A stretch of DNA of 64,000 nucleotides from Floccularia luteovirens (GCA_009739215.1 VSJF01000003.1:2604001-2668000), one strand, 5' to 3'. Shown: positions 1 to 12,536, numbered from the stretch's first letter. Notes: generated by a model not told the origin, from the letters alone. Made by a program: numbers and translations.

Positions 1-467
1 TTACTCAAATTCACTCATGCATAATTCACCTTGTCTATTAGGCTTTCAGAGAAAGTCTGCGCCGAACTGGAGCCACGCTACGTAATACAATCACCTAACT
101 CACAAAATATGTGCTTATACTTGGATAGCCGGCTAACAAGCTCCAATTCATCCTGTCACAGATACTTTTCATATAGGAAATTAATTCCGCTCAGTCCAAA
201 TCTGGCTTAGTATTGCAAAGAAAAACCGACTTGGAAAGAAGCCGCAGACAACTTTCAAACAAGGAATAACGGAGCTTTCGATATAATAAACACTCCGCTC
301 TCGTCAAAAAAAAAATCAGGTTGGATACAAATTTATTGGCCTATATATCTTTGGCTTAGCGTACAATTTTTTTTCAGCCCAACGCATTGACCCTGGTGTT
401 GATCTGAATCTAAGAGAATGAAGCGATATTGAATCAACTCGCTCGTATATCTGCTCGCGAGGCTAGA

Positions 468-475
468 TATAAAAG
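468..475 (+). promoter_or_regulatory. TATA box of hydrophobin H1
   Basis: TATAAAAG lies about 120 bp before the H1 start codon. It is kept at nearly the same distance in H3 and H7, which supports a real core promoter. Confidence 0.6.
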
Positions 476-591
476 ACGAGCCATATTCACCATAAAATCT
501 TCAGTTTTCACAAACGCCCCACATTCCTTGAACAACCTAGTTCTCTTGCATTACACTCTTTTTCCTAACAACACCAACTCTATCCAACAAA

Positions 592-1048
592 ATGTTCTCC
601 AAAGCTGCTATCTTTGTCGCATCCACCTTTGCCCTCTTGGCTATTGCCGCACCCGGTAGTGGAAACATTTCAAACAGCTGCAACAGCGGACAAGTTTACT
701 GCTGTAACTCTGTTCAGCAAGCCAGCACTGTCTCTCAAGAGCTCAAAAGCTCTTTCGCCAGTGCTTTCCCTGACGTTGGACCTCTTGTTGGCCAAGTTGG
801 TCTGACTTGCATCGCAGGTGCTTACAAAGGTGCTGCTGGAAATAGCTGGTGAGTTTACTTTATTGGCTACAATGTAATTTTGATACTTAGTATATGAATC
901 TAGCTCTCAACAACCGACTTGCTGTACTGGCAACAACTACAGTATGTCATCATGGCCAAATTATTTTCAATCTATGAACTGTACTGATATGTCTTTTACA
1001 GATGGTCTGATTGTTGTTGGCTGCACTCCCATCAACGTCAACCTTTAA
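592..1048 (+). CDS. Class I hydrophobin H1
   Basis: Three exons, 592-848, 904-941 and 1002-1048, give 113 residues. The exon lengths 257, 38 and 47 nt recur in most hydrophobins of this window. Residues 1-20 look like a secretory signal peptide. The eight cysteines fall at 30, 37, 38, 73, 86, 92, 93 and 106, the C-CC-C-C-CC-C pattern of class I hydrophobins. Such proteins are secreted and self-assemble into amphipathic films on hyphae, spores or fruit-body surfaces. The first intron begins inside the codon for cysteine 86. No lesion is visible. The cysteine pattern makes the family call firm; the stage and tissue of expression cannot be read from the sequence. Confidence 0.92.
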
Positions 1049-1194
1049 AATATATACCCTCGGAACGTTATCTTGAAATAGTACTAGTAATTATATACAT
1101 CACTTATCTGTCTGTTCTTACTGTTGTGCACCCCAATGGATAATATTTGTTGTTGGAAAAACTGAATATAGTCTAATTGTAATAAGGTCACGTC

Positions 1195-1245
1195 CAAATT
1201 GACAGGAATCGACAAAGTTGAGTGCTTGGTTGGAAAATTGTAAGA
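1195..1245 (+). pseudogene. DUF6593 relic downstream of H1
   Basis: A short stretch (aaagttgagtgcttggttgg and neighbours) matches the end of exon 1 of the intact DUF6593 gene at 37253-38044. It lies on the same strand as H1 and at the same relative place as in the H9 unit. Only a fragment remains. Confidence 0.5.
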
Positions 1246-1292
1246 ATCCCCACATCCTCTTGTTTCTGTTCTCGGCTTTTTCCCCCCTGTTT

Positions 1293-1347
1293 CAAACTGT
1301 CGGGATGATGCGATAGCAGAACATGGAGCTAGGAAGGGTGCTATCAG
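1293..1347. repeat. Dispersed 55 bp repeat, copy 1
   Basis: This segment resembles 4584-4636 (shared cores cgggatgatgcg and agcagaaca.ggagct). The two copies lie downstream of H1 and of H2 respectively, so they may mark an old duplication of the 3' flank. Confidence 0.45.
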
Positions 1348-3615
1348 CTCGGTGGTCGGGCCGCCATTCCTTCATTCATGAATCGATGAATTATTCCCAT
1401 TTATTCTTCAGTTTGTATAAGGGGGGAGGGGGGTTATGATAGCTGTTGTGGTATGAACGTTTAGAAATTCTGTGGTTCGGATTGATTAGAGAAATTTGAG
1501 AGGGCGGAGAGCGTGAATGTGGACGCAGCATTGCGGATTATTTCATCCTTTTCTTGTATCTTTTTTTCGGGTAAATATGAAGCATTCTATACGCTATGGT
1601 CTACTGAGGGTTTGAATTGGTCAATAGGTTCGTAGATCACTCGAATGGTGTTGAAAGTGTTCATGTTGGAGTAATGAGATATCAGGGCTGGACTTGTTTG
1701 TAATATGGGCGTGACGTTGATATGAATTACCAGTTATTCTGTTCGACTGTTTCCGTTGGCTGTCATATCATTTGCAAGGGGTCGTTTCTATCTCGGTGCT
1801 AGTGATGGCTGGACCTGGACTAAACGCAAAACGCTATACGATGCTAAATTTAGAAATAAGCCCCAGCTGATCCAATGGACATTCACTAGCACTAACCAGT
1901 AACATTAGTCCGAACGGAGAGCGGTGCCAGAGGGTGTTCCCTTCTAAACATTGGGAACGTAATAAACCAAACTGTCCATTGTACTTGACAATCACGGTGC
2001 AACACTCGACATTGAACTGTTATAAACAGTATGCGACATGACGACTTGCTGAGGTGTAACGAAGTCTTAGTTGCGATTTCCACTCTTTTAAAACAGTGAT
2101 TCAATCCAATCTGTAGCAATTTGGTGGAGAATCGAAAGCATGAGTATTGATCTCGGGGAGACATCTTTGAGTTATGGCCTCTCCGGTTCATGTATTTCCG
2201 CAAAAGCACAGGGGACTTCGTTAGACATCCTATATGAGGCACCAATACAGTCTCTCGTTAGTCCCGACCCCTGTTTGCGAGCTGATACAGTATAAGAATG
2301 AACATTTCATAAGACAGGACTGATCCACATACCTTTTATATATTGTAACCCTTCCACCTCGCATATACCACCTTCAGCTCTACCTTGAGAAATCCGTACG
2401 TAGCATAGTTTGATCTTTTGATGGTAAGTACTCACGGTTCACTCCTCAAGACGGCAACTTCGTCAACAGTTTACCTACCTGGACTTGAAGATGAGAATAC
2501 GATAAACTGATACTTTCGAATGTAATTTCATAATAAGCCTTTCGGTCTGCTGCAAAATATCAGTACGTGTATACCGGATGCATACCTCCCATGCATGTGT
2601 TGATAGAAAAGTTGGAACGTCGAAAGTTACAAAAAAAAACAACTGTCACAGCGTTGTGTGACAACCACCATCTCAACGACGACAATGACCACAAAAGGCT
2701 TTGACTTTGAAACAATAGCTCGTAACCAACTCCCAGGCTACCATTACCGTCAACGAGTCCAACTTGAATGAGATCAGATATATACCTTGTTTTCTTTTTG
2801 GTATCTTACTTTGACATCTACCTCGGTTTCTACCTGTTTCTGAAAAAACTATCTCGCGCTGTTAGGTATATTGGAATTTGAAAACGTCTACAGCATGACA
2901 TTGTTTTTGCGTTTCTAGTTGTTCCTTGCGAGTAAGGGTTTCTGGCCTTCAACTAAGTACACATGTACGATAAGCCTGGATTCGAGTGGTCATCGTCACT
3001 TTCTGATCGCAGGGTAGGCCGTAAGGTGATTCGCGAAAGCATGCATATTATTGGCTGACTCAACAGCATTTCTAGAACCCTTTCCTCTTGACGTTAACAC
3101 TCTCATGCGCGAAGCCTCTCTAACAGTACCAAATTGCTGTTTTGGTTACATGAACAGCCTACCAGAAGCATGTGCCATGTGGAGTATATTCTATTTCTTC
3201 TGTAATAGATCCCAATCCACAAAAACTTTGCATTTCATGAACTGGACATCGCGAAAAAATCGGCATATTAAACCGTTATCCAGAATTAACATCCGAATAG
3301 AAGCCGCAAGCAATAACGTGTACTTTGCAAAGCGGTCTCGGGTATTTGCTAAAATCTAATTGATCGGTTTTCAAAAAAAATGTACAGATTAAAAAGATCA
3401 AAGTCAAAGATCAAAATTTAGCGCTCTGAACTTGTCAAACCAATGTTCAAAGTATATATTTCCAACTACATCGCTTAAGGTTTCTTCGCCCCGGTATACC
3501 ATCCGATTGAGCTTAGGGTGAAAAAATAGCAAGATTTCTTATACCGATTGAATTGTAATTGTAAGGAAACCGAAAACGCAACTGGCGGGTTGAATATCAA
3601 TGCTATGAAAACTTG
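1348..3615. other. No gene recognised between H1 and H2
   Basis: AT-rich DNA with only short open frames on both strands. None has splice signals or motifs that I can support. A pyrimidine and T-rich stretch near 2790-2840 has no clear role. Confidence 0.5.
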
Positions 3616-3623
3616 TATAAAAG
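3616..3623 (+). promoter_or_regulatory. TATA box of broken hydrophobin H2
   Basis: TATAAAAG lies about 105 bp before the H2 start codon. The core promoter is kept although the gene is damaged. Confidence 0.5.
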
Positions 3624-3721
3624 GTGAGTACAATTTAGTTGCTGGAAAAATCATCAGCACCTCATCCAACCTATCCAACTCATCCTATTACCCTAGTACC
3701 GCATCTTTTCCTCTATACAAA

Positions 3722-4187
3722 ATGTTCTCCAAAGTAGCTCTCCTGATCGCCTCCACCTTTGCTTTGTCAGCCATCGCAGGTGGCCATTCCAACGTTGTCA
3801 ACAGCTGCAACACCGGAACCGTTTACTGCTGCAACCAAGTTCAAGATGTCTCCCAATTCGACGATAAAAACTTTGCTGTCATTTGCGAGCTTCGTTCCCA
3901 ACTTTAGCTCAATGACTGGTCAATTTGGTGTTGCGTGCGTAGCTGGTGCTTATAAAGGTGCTGCTGGAAATAGCTGGCTAGTTTACTTTTTCTTATTTTT
4001 GAGAGTTTGACGTTGGGGCTTATTATACTTTTTACAGTACCCAACAGACTGCATGCTGCACTGGCAATCAATACAGTATGTTTTATTGAATTATCTATTC
4101 TCCTTTGTATGTTATGATGCTTACGGTGAATCTTTCCTAGATGGCGGCTTCGTCGCTGGCTGCTCTCCTTTCAACTTCAATGCCTAG
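3722..4187 (+). pseudogene. Hydrophobin H2, frameshifted with altered splice donor
   Basis: Exons at 3722-3976, 4038-4075 and 4141-4187 align with the intact hydrophobins, including signal peptide, first cysteine cluster and the 38 and 47 nt last exons. Two lesions are visible. An extra T in a TTT run near 3885-3890 shifts the frame, so translation stops at 3905-3907. The first donor reads GC (3977-3978) where the intact genes have GT. The remaining sequence still keeps all eight cysteine codons when read across the shift. It could be a young pseudogene, or the shift could be a sequencing error while the GC donor is a real variant. Confidence 0.8.
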
Positions 4188-5428
4188 AAATGGTCTGCTC
4201 TTTAAAAGGATGATGATTTAGATATGGTACATATTGTCTGTTGTGCAGAACTAATAGTTGTTTGTTGGTTATTTTTTGGTAATTGAAATCTTGTTTGTGA
4301 TTCTGCTTGAATATAGTGAGAATTCACTGCAGTATTCGGTGAATTGTCTGTTGCATTAGCAACGATTTCTCGTTTGATTGATTGTTGGCCAACAAAACTT
4401 GATGAACAGGTAGCCTTATCTATGAGTGTTGGTTGCGCCCCTATCAATTTTTTTTGCATCATTTGCAGAGCGTAGATATATATTTGTCATTTTTATAGGT
4501 ACGTTCTGTTAAAGAATTTAAGGGCACTTTGATGAGATAAGATTGATTATGAATGGGATCCCCAGGTTCTCTTATTTCAGCTTTAAACCCTCGGGATGAT
4601 GCGCCAGCAGAACACGGAGCTGGAAAGGGCGCGGTGGATTGACATTATCAACACGGTAACCAAATATAGGCGACGACAGTTGGGGAATAGGCTGGAGATA
4701 AGTGACAGGAGAGCGAGCGTCGGCAAAACAGCAGCTGGCGACGGCTATTTAGAGGACGTTCCGTGTTTGAAGTTGATAACACGTTCCGCGTTCCGTCGCC
4801 GAGGGAGCGGTGTTATAGTGGCATGGAAAAGGCACGCATGTAAATTGGCAAGTCAGGTGGCTTTGGCTGTCACAGATTACAAATATCACGTACGGCGATG
4901 GTAAGCTCGGTGGCGGGTAGACTTGTAGATATATCGTTGATGAAACTGTACAAATAATAATTAATAAATGTGGTAATTCACCTGTAGCAGTGTTGGTAAC
5001 TACTGGCAACATGCCACAGCATGGCGATGAAGTTGAGTAGTAAGAAAGCAGTGTGGAAAATGATGACGTCATACAGACAGCGCAACAGCACGTGTACCAG
5101 ACCCTTGATCGATCAGAGAATGTAAATCGTCGATCCCGAGTCACGCGCACTGCCTCGTGTGACGAGGTTGAGAGGGGAGGAGAGAGATTGAAGACGCAGA
5201 GTTGGATATGCATGCATTGCTGTAAAGGAGTTAGAGATGTTGAGTGGTAAAGGGACGAAAAAGAAGATGAAGAAGAGGTAAGAGATGAAGAGAACAATAG
5301 AGAAGACAAGGGTGAGAAGAGACAGGGCATTGTTCCCGAGGGGTAAGTAAGTGTGACCCTTGTGATGTGACTGATGAAAGGGTATAACAGAGCGGACGAC
5401 AGCGTCGGATTGGTATTGACCCATTCCC
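4188..5428. other. Non-coding flank, purine-rich
   Basis: It holds the second copy of the 55 bp repeat (4584-4636) and, from about 5160 to 5330, a strongly purine-rich plus strand (AGAG and GAAGA tracts). The long minus-strand open frame at 4749-5330 is low-complexity serine/leucine read from that tract and is probably not a gene. This stretch is the likely 5' region of the gene at 5429. Confidence 0.45.
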
Positions 5429-6476
5429 ATGTCTTCGCCTGCTCACTACATCCGCTCCATCCACACCTCCTTCACTGCACAGCAGCAGGCTGCTCCCTCT
5501 CCATGGGGTCCTCCAATCTACAGTTCTCGTCGCCGTGCCTCTGCTTTTTCCTCTCCTCAACCTCATCACAAACTTTTCTTCGCTAATGCATTGTACAACA
5601 ACAACGACAATTCCAATAACTTATCTATCAATAACACTTCTCATCTGGTCAAGTTCGACCCTTTTGCAGACGATCCTCTTCCCATTCGTACTGCAGTCGT
5701 TGGTCCTGGTCTCTCCCCGCTTGCACCCTAGTCAAAATATAAATCTTACCATCAACACTCGCCCTATACCACCTAATTCAAACTCCCGTAATCGCTCTCG
5801 CCAACGTCCAAAACAACCACAGCCACCACGCTCTAGGTCCCCTTCTAGTTCTCCCTCCAAAATTGCGCCAGTTGCCTGTACAACAGGTTAACGTTAGCCG
5901 CGTGCCACCACCACCCGGTCTTCCTCTTCCTCCGTCTCGTCTTATATCCCATGGTACTTTACAGGCAAATGCCCCTCCCTTCTATCCTAAGAACATGCAA
6001 CAACAACCACTGCAGGAATCGAATCCCATCAGAGCACCTTCTCCCCTTCCCTCCCATCGATCTCAGAATCGCGCAGGCAATCCTCCCATCCCGCGCTTGC
6101 CAACTTCAGGCAACAACATTTCCCCACCCACCAGTCCTCCACGTACACCCGATCAAACTCGTGCACGCCCACCACCTCCTACAGACCCTTCTCGGATCGT
6201 AGCCGGTTTATTATTAAATCGTGTACGTGTGCATCCACGCCCCGTCGGGAGGAGAGTTGTTCCAACTTTTGTTGGTTTGGATGGTGAAAAGAGGAGGTAT
6301 GTTAGAAGCCGGTTGTCCTCTTGCCTTGCTGTCGGCGAAGATCTTGGCGATCTGGATATCGGTGCTGGTGTCGTCCAGGTTTGTTAAATTTCTTGCTCTC
6401 TTTTTCCTCTTCTTTTGGTTTCTAGAACCTGGAATCTTTTTATGCTATGGTACTTGGTATTATTGTGTATTGGTAA
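5429..6476 (+). CDS. Proline-rich disordered protein, unknown family
   Basis: A three-exon model, 5429-5708, 5849-6378 and 6426-6476, joins three frames into 286 residues. The introns are GT-AG, 140 nt and 47 nt. The first half is low-complexity and rich in Pro, Ser, Arg, Asn and Gln. The last third is more ordered (motif VVPTFVGLDGEKRRY near residue 215) and ends in a short hydrophobic tail (LGIIVYW) that could touch a membrane. I do not recognise the family. The first intron is longer than usual here, and the same frames could instead come from two frameshifts, so the first junction is uncertain. It directly precedes the copy A duplication. Confidence 0.5.
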
Positions 6477-9400
6477 CATTCCTCCCACCCACCCATCACC
6501 ACCTTCCCACTATTCCAAACTAATCCACATCAACGATCATATACGACTCGCTTTATCGCACATGATAATTGCACTTTCACGCCTTTCTTCTAATTAGATT
6601 CCCCTTTTTCTTTCCTATGTACAACACTGTTTATTAGCACTCTGGTTTCACACTCCTTCTTTCTGTAATAACCTCCCTCTTTTCTCATCACATAATCATT
6701 ATATACAACACTCACAACACAAGTCGATACGGACAACCTCGAAATATCTATCTGCATAATCTTGTAGACTCGCGTTTCTTTTGTACATATAAAATAAAAT
6801 GTTATTTTATTTCATTCATTGTTCATCTTAGAATGTCAATCGAGTACTGGAGTCAAGGGAAGAAGAGGCACGGGTAAGTGTTGGGCTACAGGTGGGAAAA
6901 ACGTGTTGATACAGCGGTTGATCGGAGTTGTCCACTTGAGGCGGTACAACGTATACAGAAGACAAGAAGCAACGGGTCTTCTTTGATCCCAAACACACAA
7001 ACACAGATACAGACACATCCAATAGTTCTTCGAAGCTTTCCACATCAAGCGCATCAAGGAACCTTTAGCTGGATCGAGAATCAGAATGATTATACTGAGT
7101 TTGTGGCTGTACATGAATTCACAGCTTTTCGGAACATGGTGTGTATTCATGTACAGGAAAAATGGTTTCATATCGGCTTTTTTCTTTCATTATGGAGGAA
7201 CCGGATATAAATTTTGTAAGGGGATTTATTGCTGTGTTTGCGGAAATGTAAGATTTAGTGGTATAAGAGTACATTGATAAATACGTACGTGTTATCAATG
7301 GTACGTAAATTACAAGTGTACTATATACTTTGCAGATTGGACTTTGACTACTTCTCAAAAAATAGTAAAAGAACAGATGTGTTTCAGATTGTTGTATGAT
7401 GGTAGTATCCTCGTTGTACCGGGCAGGTTTTTTTTTTGCAGAATACGGGGTAAGGGGAGGGTTGTTCATATGTTGAAGGTCTATGATATAGCAACATTGG
7501 CACAGTCCAAAGCGAGGCTGGGAGTTCCCCGTCGATGGGTAGGTTAACCAGGTAAAGGTGGAGTACGAATCAAAGCCCCATTAAAGAAAGTAGTGTTTTA
7601 GAATCAGCCCTCCTCAATTTCGCAGGGTTCGCGCCAGCGATGGCTGGAACTGGACTTTGGATTCGCTATGTTGTGTACATTTTGTGCATGTACCACGTCA
7701 TATATGGGAGTTACACTGCAAGTTAATGAACCTATACATTGTTTCAGGTGTTCAGGTAAATAGGTTTTTCGATGTATGAAAAGACTTACCACACATAGTA
7801 ATGATGATGATTGCGGATATTGTGATTGAACTGCATCTCCTCCCTCCTGCCCCGGGTCCCCAAAGATAGATCCCCCTGCGTATGCGTACGGTGGATCATG
7901 CCTTCGCGTTATATGGCTCCGAGAGCGGCCAAAAGAGTGCGTAATGCACTGTGAACTTGATGAGTGTTGAGGCGGGGAGGAGAATTTATAGAGCCTTCAA
8001 TGTCCGCGCCCCTTCTTATACACGATCGAGAAAAAAACACATCAATATACCGATATGTAGATTCTATATTCTATAAATTACCGGAGCCGACCCTCACAAG
8101 TTTTGCATTGTTCATATACTCCCCATCAGAAATTTGATTAATCGCTTCTTGGAATTGTGACAGCCACGATTGGATTGAACAAGTGCACGATATTTTTCTG
8201 CATATCAAAGCAATCAAGACGCATACAACAACACAATCATATAGTCATATCTGGTTAGAGAGGAGGGTGGGAAGAATGGAGAAAAAAGAAGAAATAAAGA
8301 CGTCAAGAGAAGAGCGTTAATACTGTATCAAAGTCAATGGGATGTCAGCGTGCTTGAAATGAAGCGGGGACGGGCGGCCGTCGAATCTACATAGAAAAAA
8401 ATGATCAAGGTCGAAGTTGCGGGACTGCTCATGTATAGTACTTATATGGCTTTACGGTTCCGAGGATTTTTTTTCGGTGAAGCATCTGCAAATTTAAGTA
8501 TCAGATTTGAGAAAAAAGAGAAAAAGAGAATCAATCGGAAGGCTTGAACTTGTAGGTTTAAATCGACAAGTATGCAAGCGCGCGACTTAAGTACTGTGGT
8601 CATGAAATCTTGACGCTGTACAATATATATAAACGGCTTTGCGGCTTTTAATTACCGTTTGACAATAGGCTATTTGAGGTTGCACGCTTATAAGTATGAC
8701 TTGTGTGCACCCTCCATCAATATAAGCACGGTAGCAATTTTGATTCATGCCTAACGGGTAAAGGAGAAAGATGTGTGCTCACCGGCACCACTCGGGGTTC
8801 AGGTTTTCATGATTTTCTTCCGAGGAACATGTGATAAAATCCAAATGGAAACATTCCTTTACGAGGCTCGAATACTTTAGAAATGCAAGTGTATCGAAAC
8901 GTTGACTATTTGTTGCGCCATTTTTTATTCGTATGGGAACAATTGTTTTGCCGTAGGTGATACGGAATATAAAGTTACAAAGTCCGATTTTCTTGCCGGA
9001 TAATGGGAATTAGGCAAACGCCGAAACGGATGATCTATTCAATGTGGGTAGGTTTTCATGCCGGGGCGACAACATGCGTGCATCTACTCTGAACCATGCA
9101 TGTGCTCGCCTTGTTCTTTTTTTGTCTGGAATCAGTGAGGAGCTCATGCTCATGGGTGGCTGTGCGATAATAGGTCAAGCAGAATAAAGTTCCTGAAGGT
9201 TTCTCACATAAAAAAGGTAGGGGGTAAGTAGCGTGTTGGGAGAATAAACATGGAAATTAGGTGTTCAGTTAGTGTCAGAAATGAAGAAAGGACTCGGAGC
9301 TGCCACGCTCATTTCTGCGAGTCTTCTGGTTTATACGGACGTGAGGCCGGTAACATCGAGTCAGAGAGGGTAATAGTGGAACAAGGAAACTAAGACAAGA

Positions 9401-9792
9401 CCCTTATGGCGCATGAAGGGAGGGCCTCAAGGCAGCTGAAATGGGAAGATAAGTCACGGTGATATGGATACACAAAAGAAGGATAGCTGGAGGTGTCGGA
9501 TTTGCGATATAACGCTGAGTTGGGATTGAGATTGACGCCGACGGAAATATAGTGATCTCGGGTAATAAATGCAAAGCTGCCGTGGGTTTGCCGCGTGGAC
9601 TTACGAACGAAGTGTCATGCAAATCATATGTTCGACGCGTCTTCACGGCACATATTAATAATGCTATGGTGGGACTGCGTCATTCTTGCCAAGTCTGTCT
9701 TGCAGATCCAACAAGTTCTTTAAAAAGTCTCTTCTCGGTATACAACTGACATCTATTGGCATTTACCTCCTATTCTTGTATAATATCCACAA

Positions 9793-10742
9793 ATGCCTAC
9801 ACTTGCTGCCGTTAGAGCTGCAAATGCTGCACGGTCATTCCCTGTTTCCCCCGTAGCCTTGTTCGTTGGCGGAACTTCGGGAATTGGCCTTGCCATGGCA
9901 TCTGCACTCTCCCGATACACCGCTGGACAAGCACACATCGTCATCATTGGCCGTAACTCCACCGCCGCCCTTCAAGCACTTCCCACAGCACAATTTGTGC
10001 AATGCGATGCAACGCTGATGAAGAATGTCCGCGAGGCAACCAATTCCGTTCTCGAACGTTTCCCAAAAATAAACTACCTCGTATTGTCGCCTGGGTATAT
10101 GACTTTTTCTGGCCGGGATGAAACAGAGGAGGGTCTTGACAAGAAACTAGCGTTGCATTACTATGCACGATGGACATTCACCAAGGAGTTGACTCCTGCG
10201 TTACAGCGTGCCAAGGATGCTGGGGAACCAGCAAAGGTGTTTTCAGTCTTAGGTGCAGGGTTTGGAGGAGAAGTGGATTTGGATGATTTAGGACTGAAAA
10301 AGAACTATACGCTATCTCGGGCTGCTTTACAAGTGCCTACATATAATGACTTGATGATGGAGGTATGTTTCATATTCAAAAATGCTTCATGTTCATGTTC
10401 ATGTTCATAATCATAATAACACTGCAGGAATTTGCAACTCGAAACCCGGACTTGACGTTCATCCACGCCGCTCCGGGATTTGTACGCACTAATCTTCACT
10501 CATCATCCCCATCGCCTTTGTTGCGCTATTCCGCCCCTATCCTCAACTTCCTTACCTACCCATTGTCTGTTTCTCAGGATGATTGCGCTGAGCACATGTG
10601 GTATGGATTATTCAACAGTGACAAGGGTGCATTCAGAATTGGGGCGAAAGGTGAAGATATTGGACAGAAGAGATATTTTGGAAGTGCGGAGTCGAGACAA
10701 AAACTCTGGGAACATACAGTGGAAGCAACAAAAGCGTCATAA
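9793..10742 (+). CDS. SDR-like NAD(P)-binding protein, copy A
   Basis: Two exons, 9793-10362 and 10428-10742, give 294 residues with a 65 nt intron. Residues 21-32 end in GGTSGIG, the glycine-rich dinucleotide-binding turn of short-chain dehydrogenases, after a beta-strand (VALFV). A central LSPGY stands where most members have NNAG, and FSVLGAG fits the serine strand. The usual Tyr-x3-Lys site is not intact: residue 184 is Tyr in YNDLM, with Met where Lys is expected. It may act on an unusual substrate, bind cofactor without classical catalysis, or place its lysine elsewhere. The Rossmann fold is firm, the reaction is unknown. It is nearly identical to the copy at 15658. Confidence 0.8.
10388..10408 (+). 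repeat. Hexamer microsatellite in the SDR-A intron
   Basis: TTCATG is repeated about three times inside the intron. Copy B has a single degenerate unit at the same place, which explains its shorter 53 nt intron. Confidence 0.7.
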
Positions 10743-11198
10743 TTTCACTCCATCCATTCAATTCGTTCCTGGCAATGTATTTATTTCTTGCATACTGTAT
10801 AGGATGTTTATATTAATACTGATTTATCCCATTATAAAAACAACGTTTCTTGCAATAAAGAGAAAGGGACTGTAACTTGCGATGAGTCCAAAAATGATAT
10901 ATTGAAGGATCATGGAAATTACTAGATTTAACTGTAAGTACTTAGGCAAGATGCGATGAGGTAATTGTCTACCGGCAACTTTACTTCTGGTGCCGGTGTA
11001 TGATGGTCAGCGGTTGACACATGGTGGGATGCGTATTTGTACATGTATCATTCTAATTACAAACATTTGTTTTATATATAACAGGACTGCTTCATTATAC
11101 TTTCTTCATAGATAGTTTGTTGGTTGCATGATACAATGTAGATAAGAGATACCGAGAAATGCTCCCCACATGTGAAATCAACTGCCACCGTATTGTTA

Positions 11199-11871
11199 TT
11201 AATCTTCCCTTGTTTTCCGCAACTTTTCTATGTAGACAAATGTCACCAGAATGAGGTCCACCATGTGTTCTCCATCTGGGAGGATCTCAAGTGAAGCCGG
11301 GCGTGATTTACGAAAAACGCCTAAGCGGCGGCGATGAAAACAAGCAATCTTTGTCTTTGTATCGTCATTCAGATAAAGCTATGGGTCAATAATAAATAAT
11401 AATCCGCCGAAGAAACAAAATGAGGAGTGCATTACCTCTGGAACAGTCGCTTTGAGCTTCCATTTGTATTCTTTACCATCAGGACCCGTGAAGATACGAT
11501 TCCTGATGTTGTTTATAATTGAACATCATCTTTCCATAAGCAAGAACTTCAATAAGAGCACACCTTCCACGATAGGACCAGCCCTCTTTTCCGAACATCT
11601 CAGTTACTTTTAATTCCTCGCCACCATATGTAATCGTAGCAGGTGTAACTTTATTAAATTCGATTTGTGCGAGGTGTGCATATTGATCCCGAAGTAGTTC
11701 ATTAAGTGACAAGTCATCATTAGGGTTCAAGCTCAAGTTTGGAATGATGCGTTGTATCGTTGCAGTACGCCCCACGAGCTTGAAGGGGGACTCAACCTTG
11801 TAGATAGCCTGACCTTCCTCTGTTGTGTATGTAGAGTTCCAAGGTGTGCTTGAAGTTAGGTAGAGATGCAT
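11199..11871 (-). CDS. DUF6593 domain protein 1
   Basis: Three exons on the minus strand, 11564-11871, 11436-11502 and 11199-11378, give 184 residues with 61 and 57 nt introns. Conserved pieces in order are a hydrophobic start (MHLYLTSSTPW), AQIEFNKVTPATIT near residue 70, GPDGKEYKWKL near 112 at the head of exon 2, and LEILPDGEHMVDLILVTFVY near 155. These fit the basidiomycete DUF6593 family, whose function is unknown. No signal peptide is obvious. It lies between the two SD2 copies, and a broken copy of its 3' half sits at 12537-12880. Family call confident, function unknown. Confidence 0.82.
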
Positions 11872-12536
11872 TTCGTGAGTGATCCTTGGTATTAAGACTA
11901 GTATCGGGACACTATGAGGGATACAGCTGCTTTTATGGGCTCGAACGTGGTGCAGTGCACGCAGTCAACTGGTCAATTTCCAGGCGTGTAAGTTTTATGA
12001 GACTAAGCAATCTATGATTCACAAGAACAATGAACATACTAGAAGTGGACACCCCATGACAAACTAGATGGATATCAGTGATATCTCATCCATCCCTTGC
12101 GCAGCAGAGCCAATCAACTACAATTATGGTTCAACATTCAACACTGCATTGGAATATTACAACATGCCAAGAATTTGAAATGTGCCTCAACTATGATTCC
12201 AGTGCAAATGCTGTATATCGCCCATTTTCATCGGAGGTATTATTATGAGTTATGGTACCTACCACCGTAGTAGAAGTTGAAGTTGAAATGTGAGTGCATA
12301 CCTTTCATCACTATGTACTCACCATAACGGCCAGCATATTTTACAAGTTCATCCGGCTTCTAGATGTATGCTTCAGTAACACTCAGGATATCACCACTAT
12401 GTCCTGTATTTCCCTCTACTTAGCTTGGGTTGGAGTGCAAGATTTCATGTACACAGCTGTATAAGTATCGTTGAATACGCTAAGTGTATTGGATATTAAA
12501 AGGCGGCTCACAGACCAACAGTACTGGATTTCAATG
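11872..12536. other. Upstream flank of DUF6593 gene 1
   Basis: No gene seen. The stretch holds the promoter side of the DUF6593 gene, with no clear TATA box, and ends where the broken duplicate begins. Confidence 0.4.

Larger units (their letters stand above)
1..1245. repeat. Inverted duplication arm SD1-left (H1 unit)
   Basis: This stretch matches 16880-18090 in reverse complement, from an upstream motif (attcaccttgtctattagg, 24-43) through hydrophobin H1 to a DUF6593 relic. The mirror arm carries hydrophobin H3. Identity is high in exons and promoter and lower downstream, judged by eye. Confidence 0.75.
6603..10880. repeat. Direct segmental duplication SD2, copy A
   Basis: It matches 12884-16735 in the same orientation, from a shared cctttttcttt border through long non-coding DNA to the end of a dehydrogenase-like gene. 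Copy A is about 430 bp longer, mainly in 9040-9560. Apart from the gene at its right end I see no coding region in 6603-9792: the open frames there differ between copies by stops and shifts rather than by silent changes. Confidence 0.8.

Noticed and set aside
4749..5330. 193-codon minus-strand gene
   Set aside because: Low-complexity Ser/Leu read from a purine-rich tract, with no start context, splice partner or recognisable motif.
6828..7171. Minus-strand genes in SD2 (MESFEELLD open frame and its neighbour), also present in copy B
   Set aside because: The two copies differ by frameshifts and non-synonymous changes rather than silent ones, and an upstream stop with no good acceptor follows. 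Conservation comes from the duplication itself.
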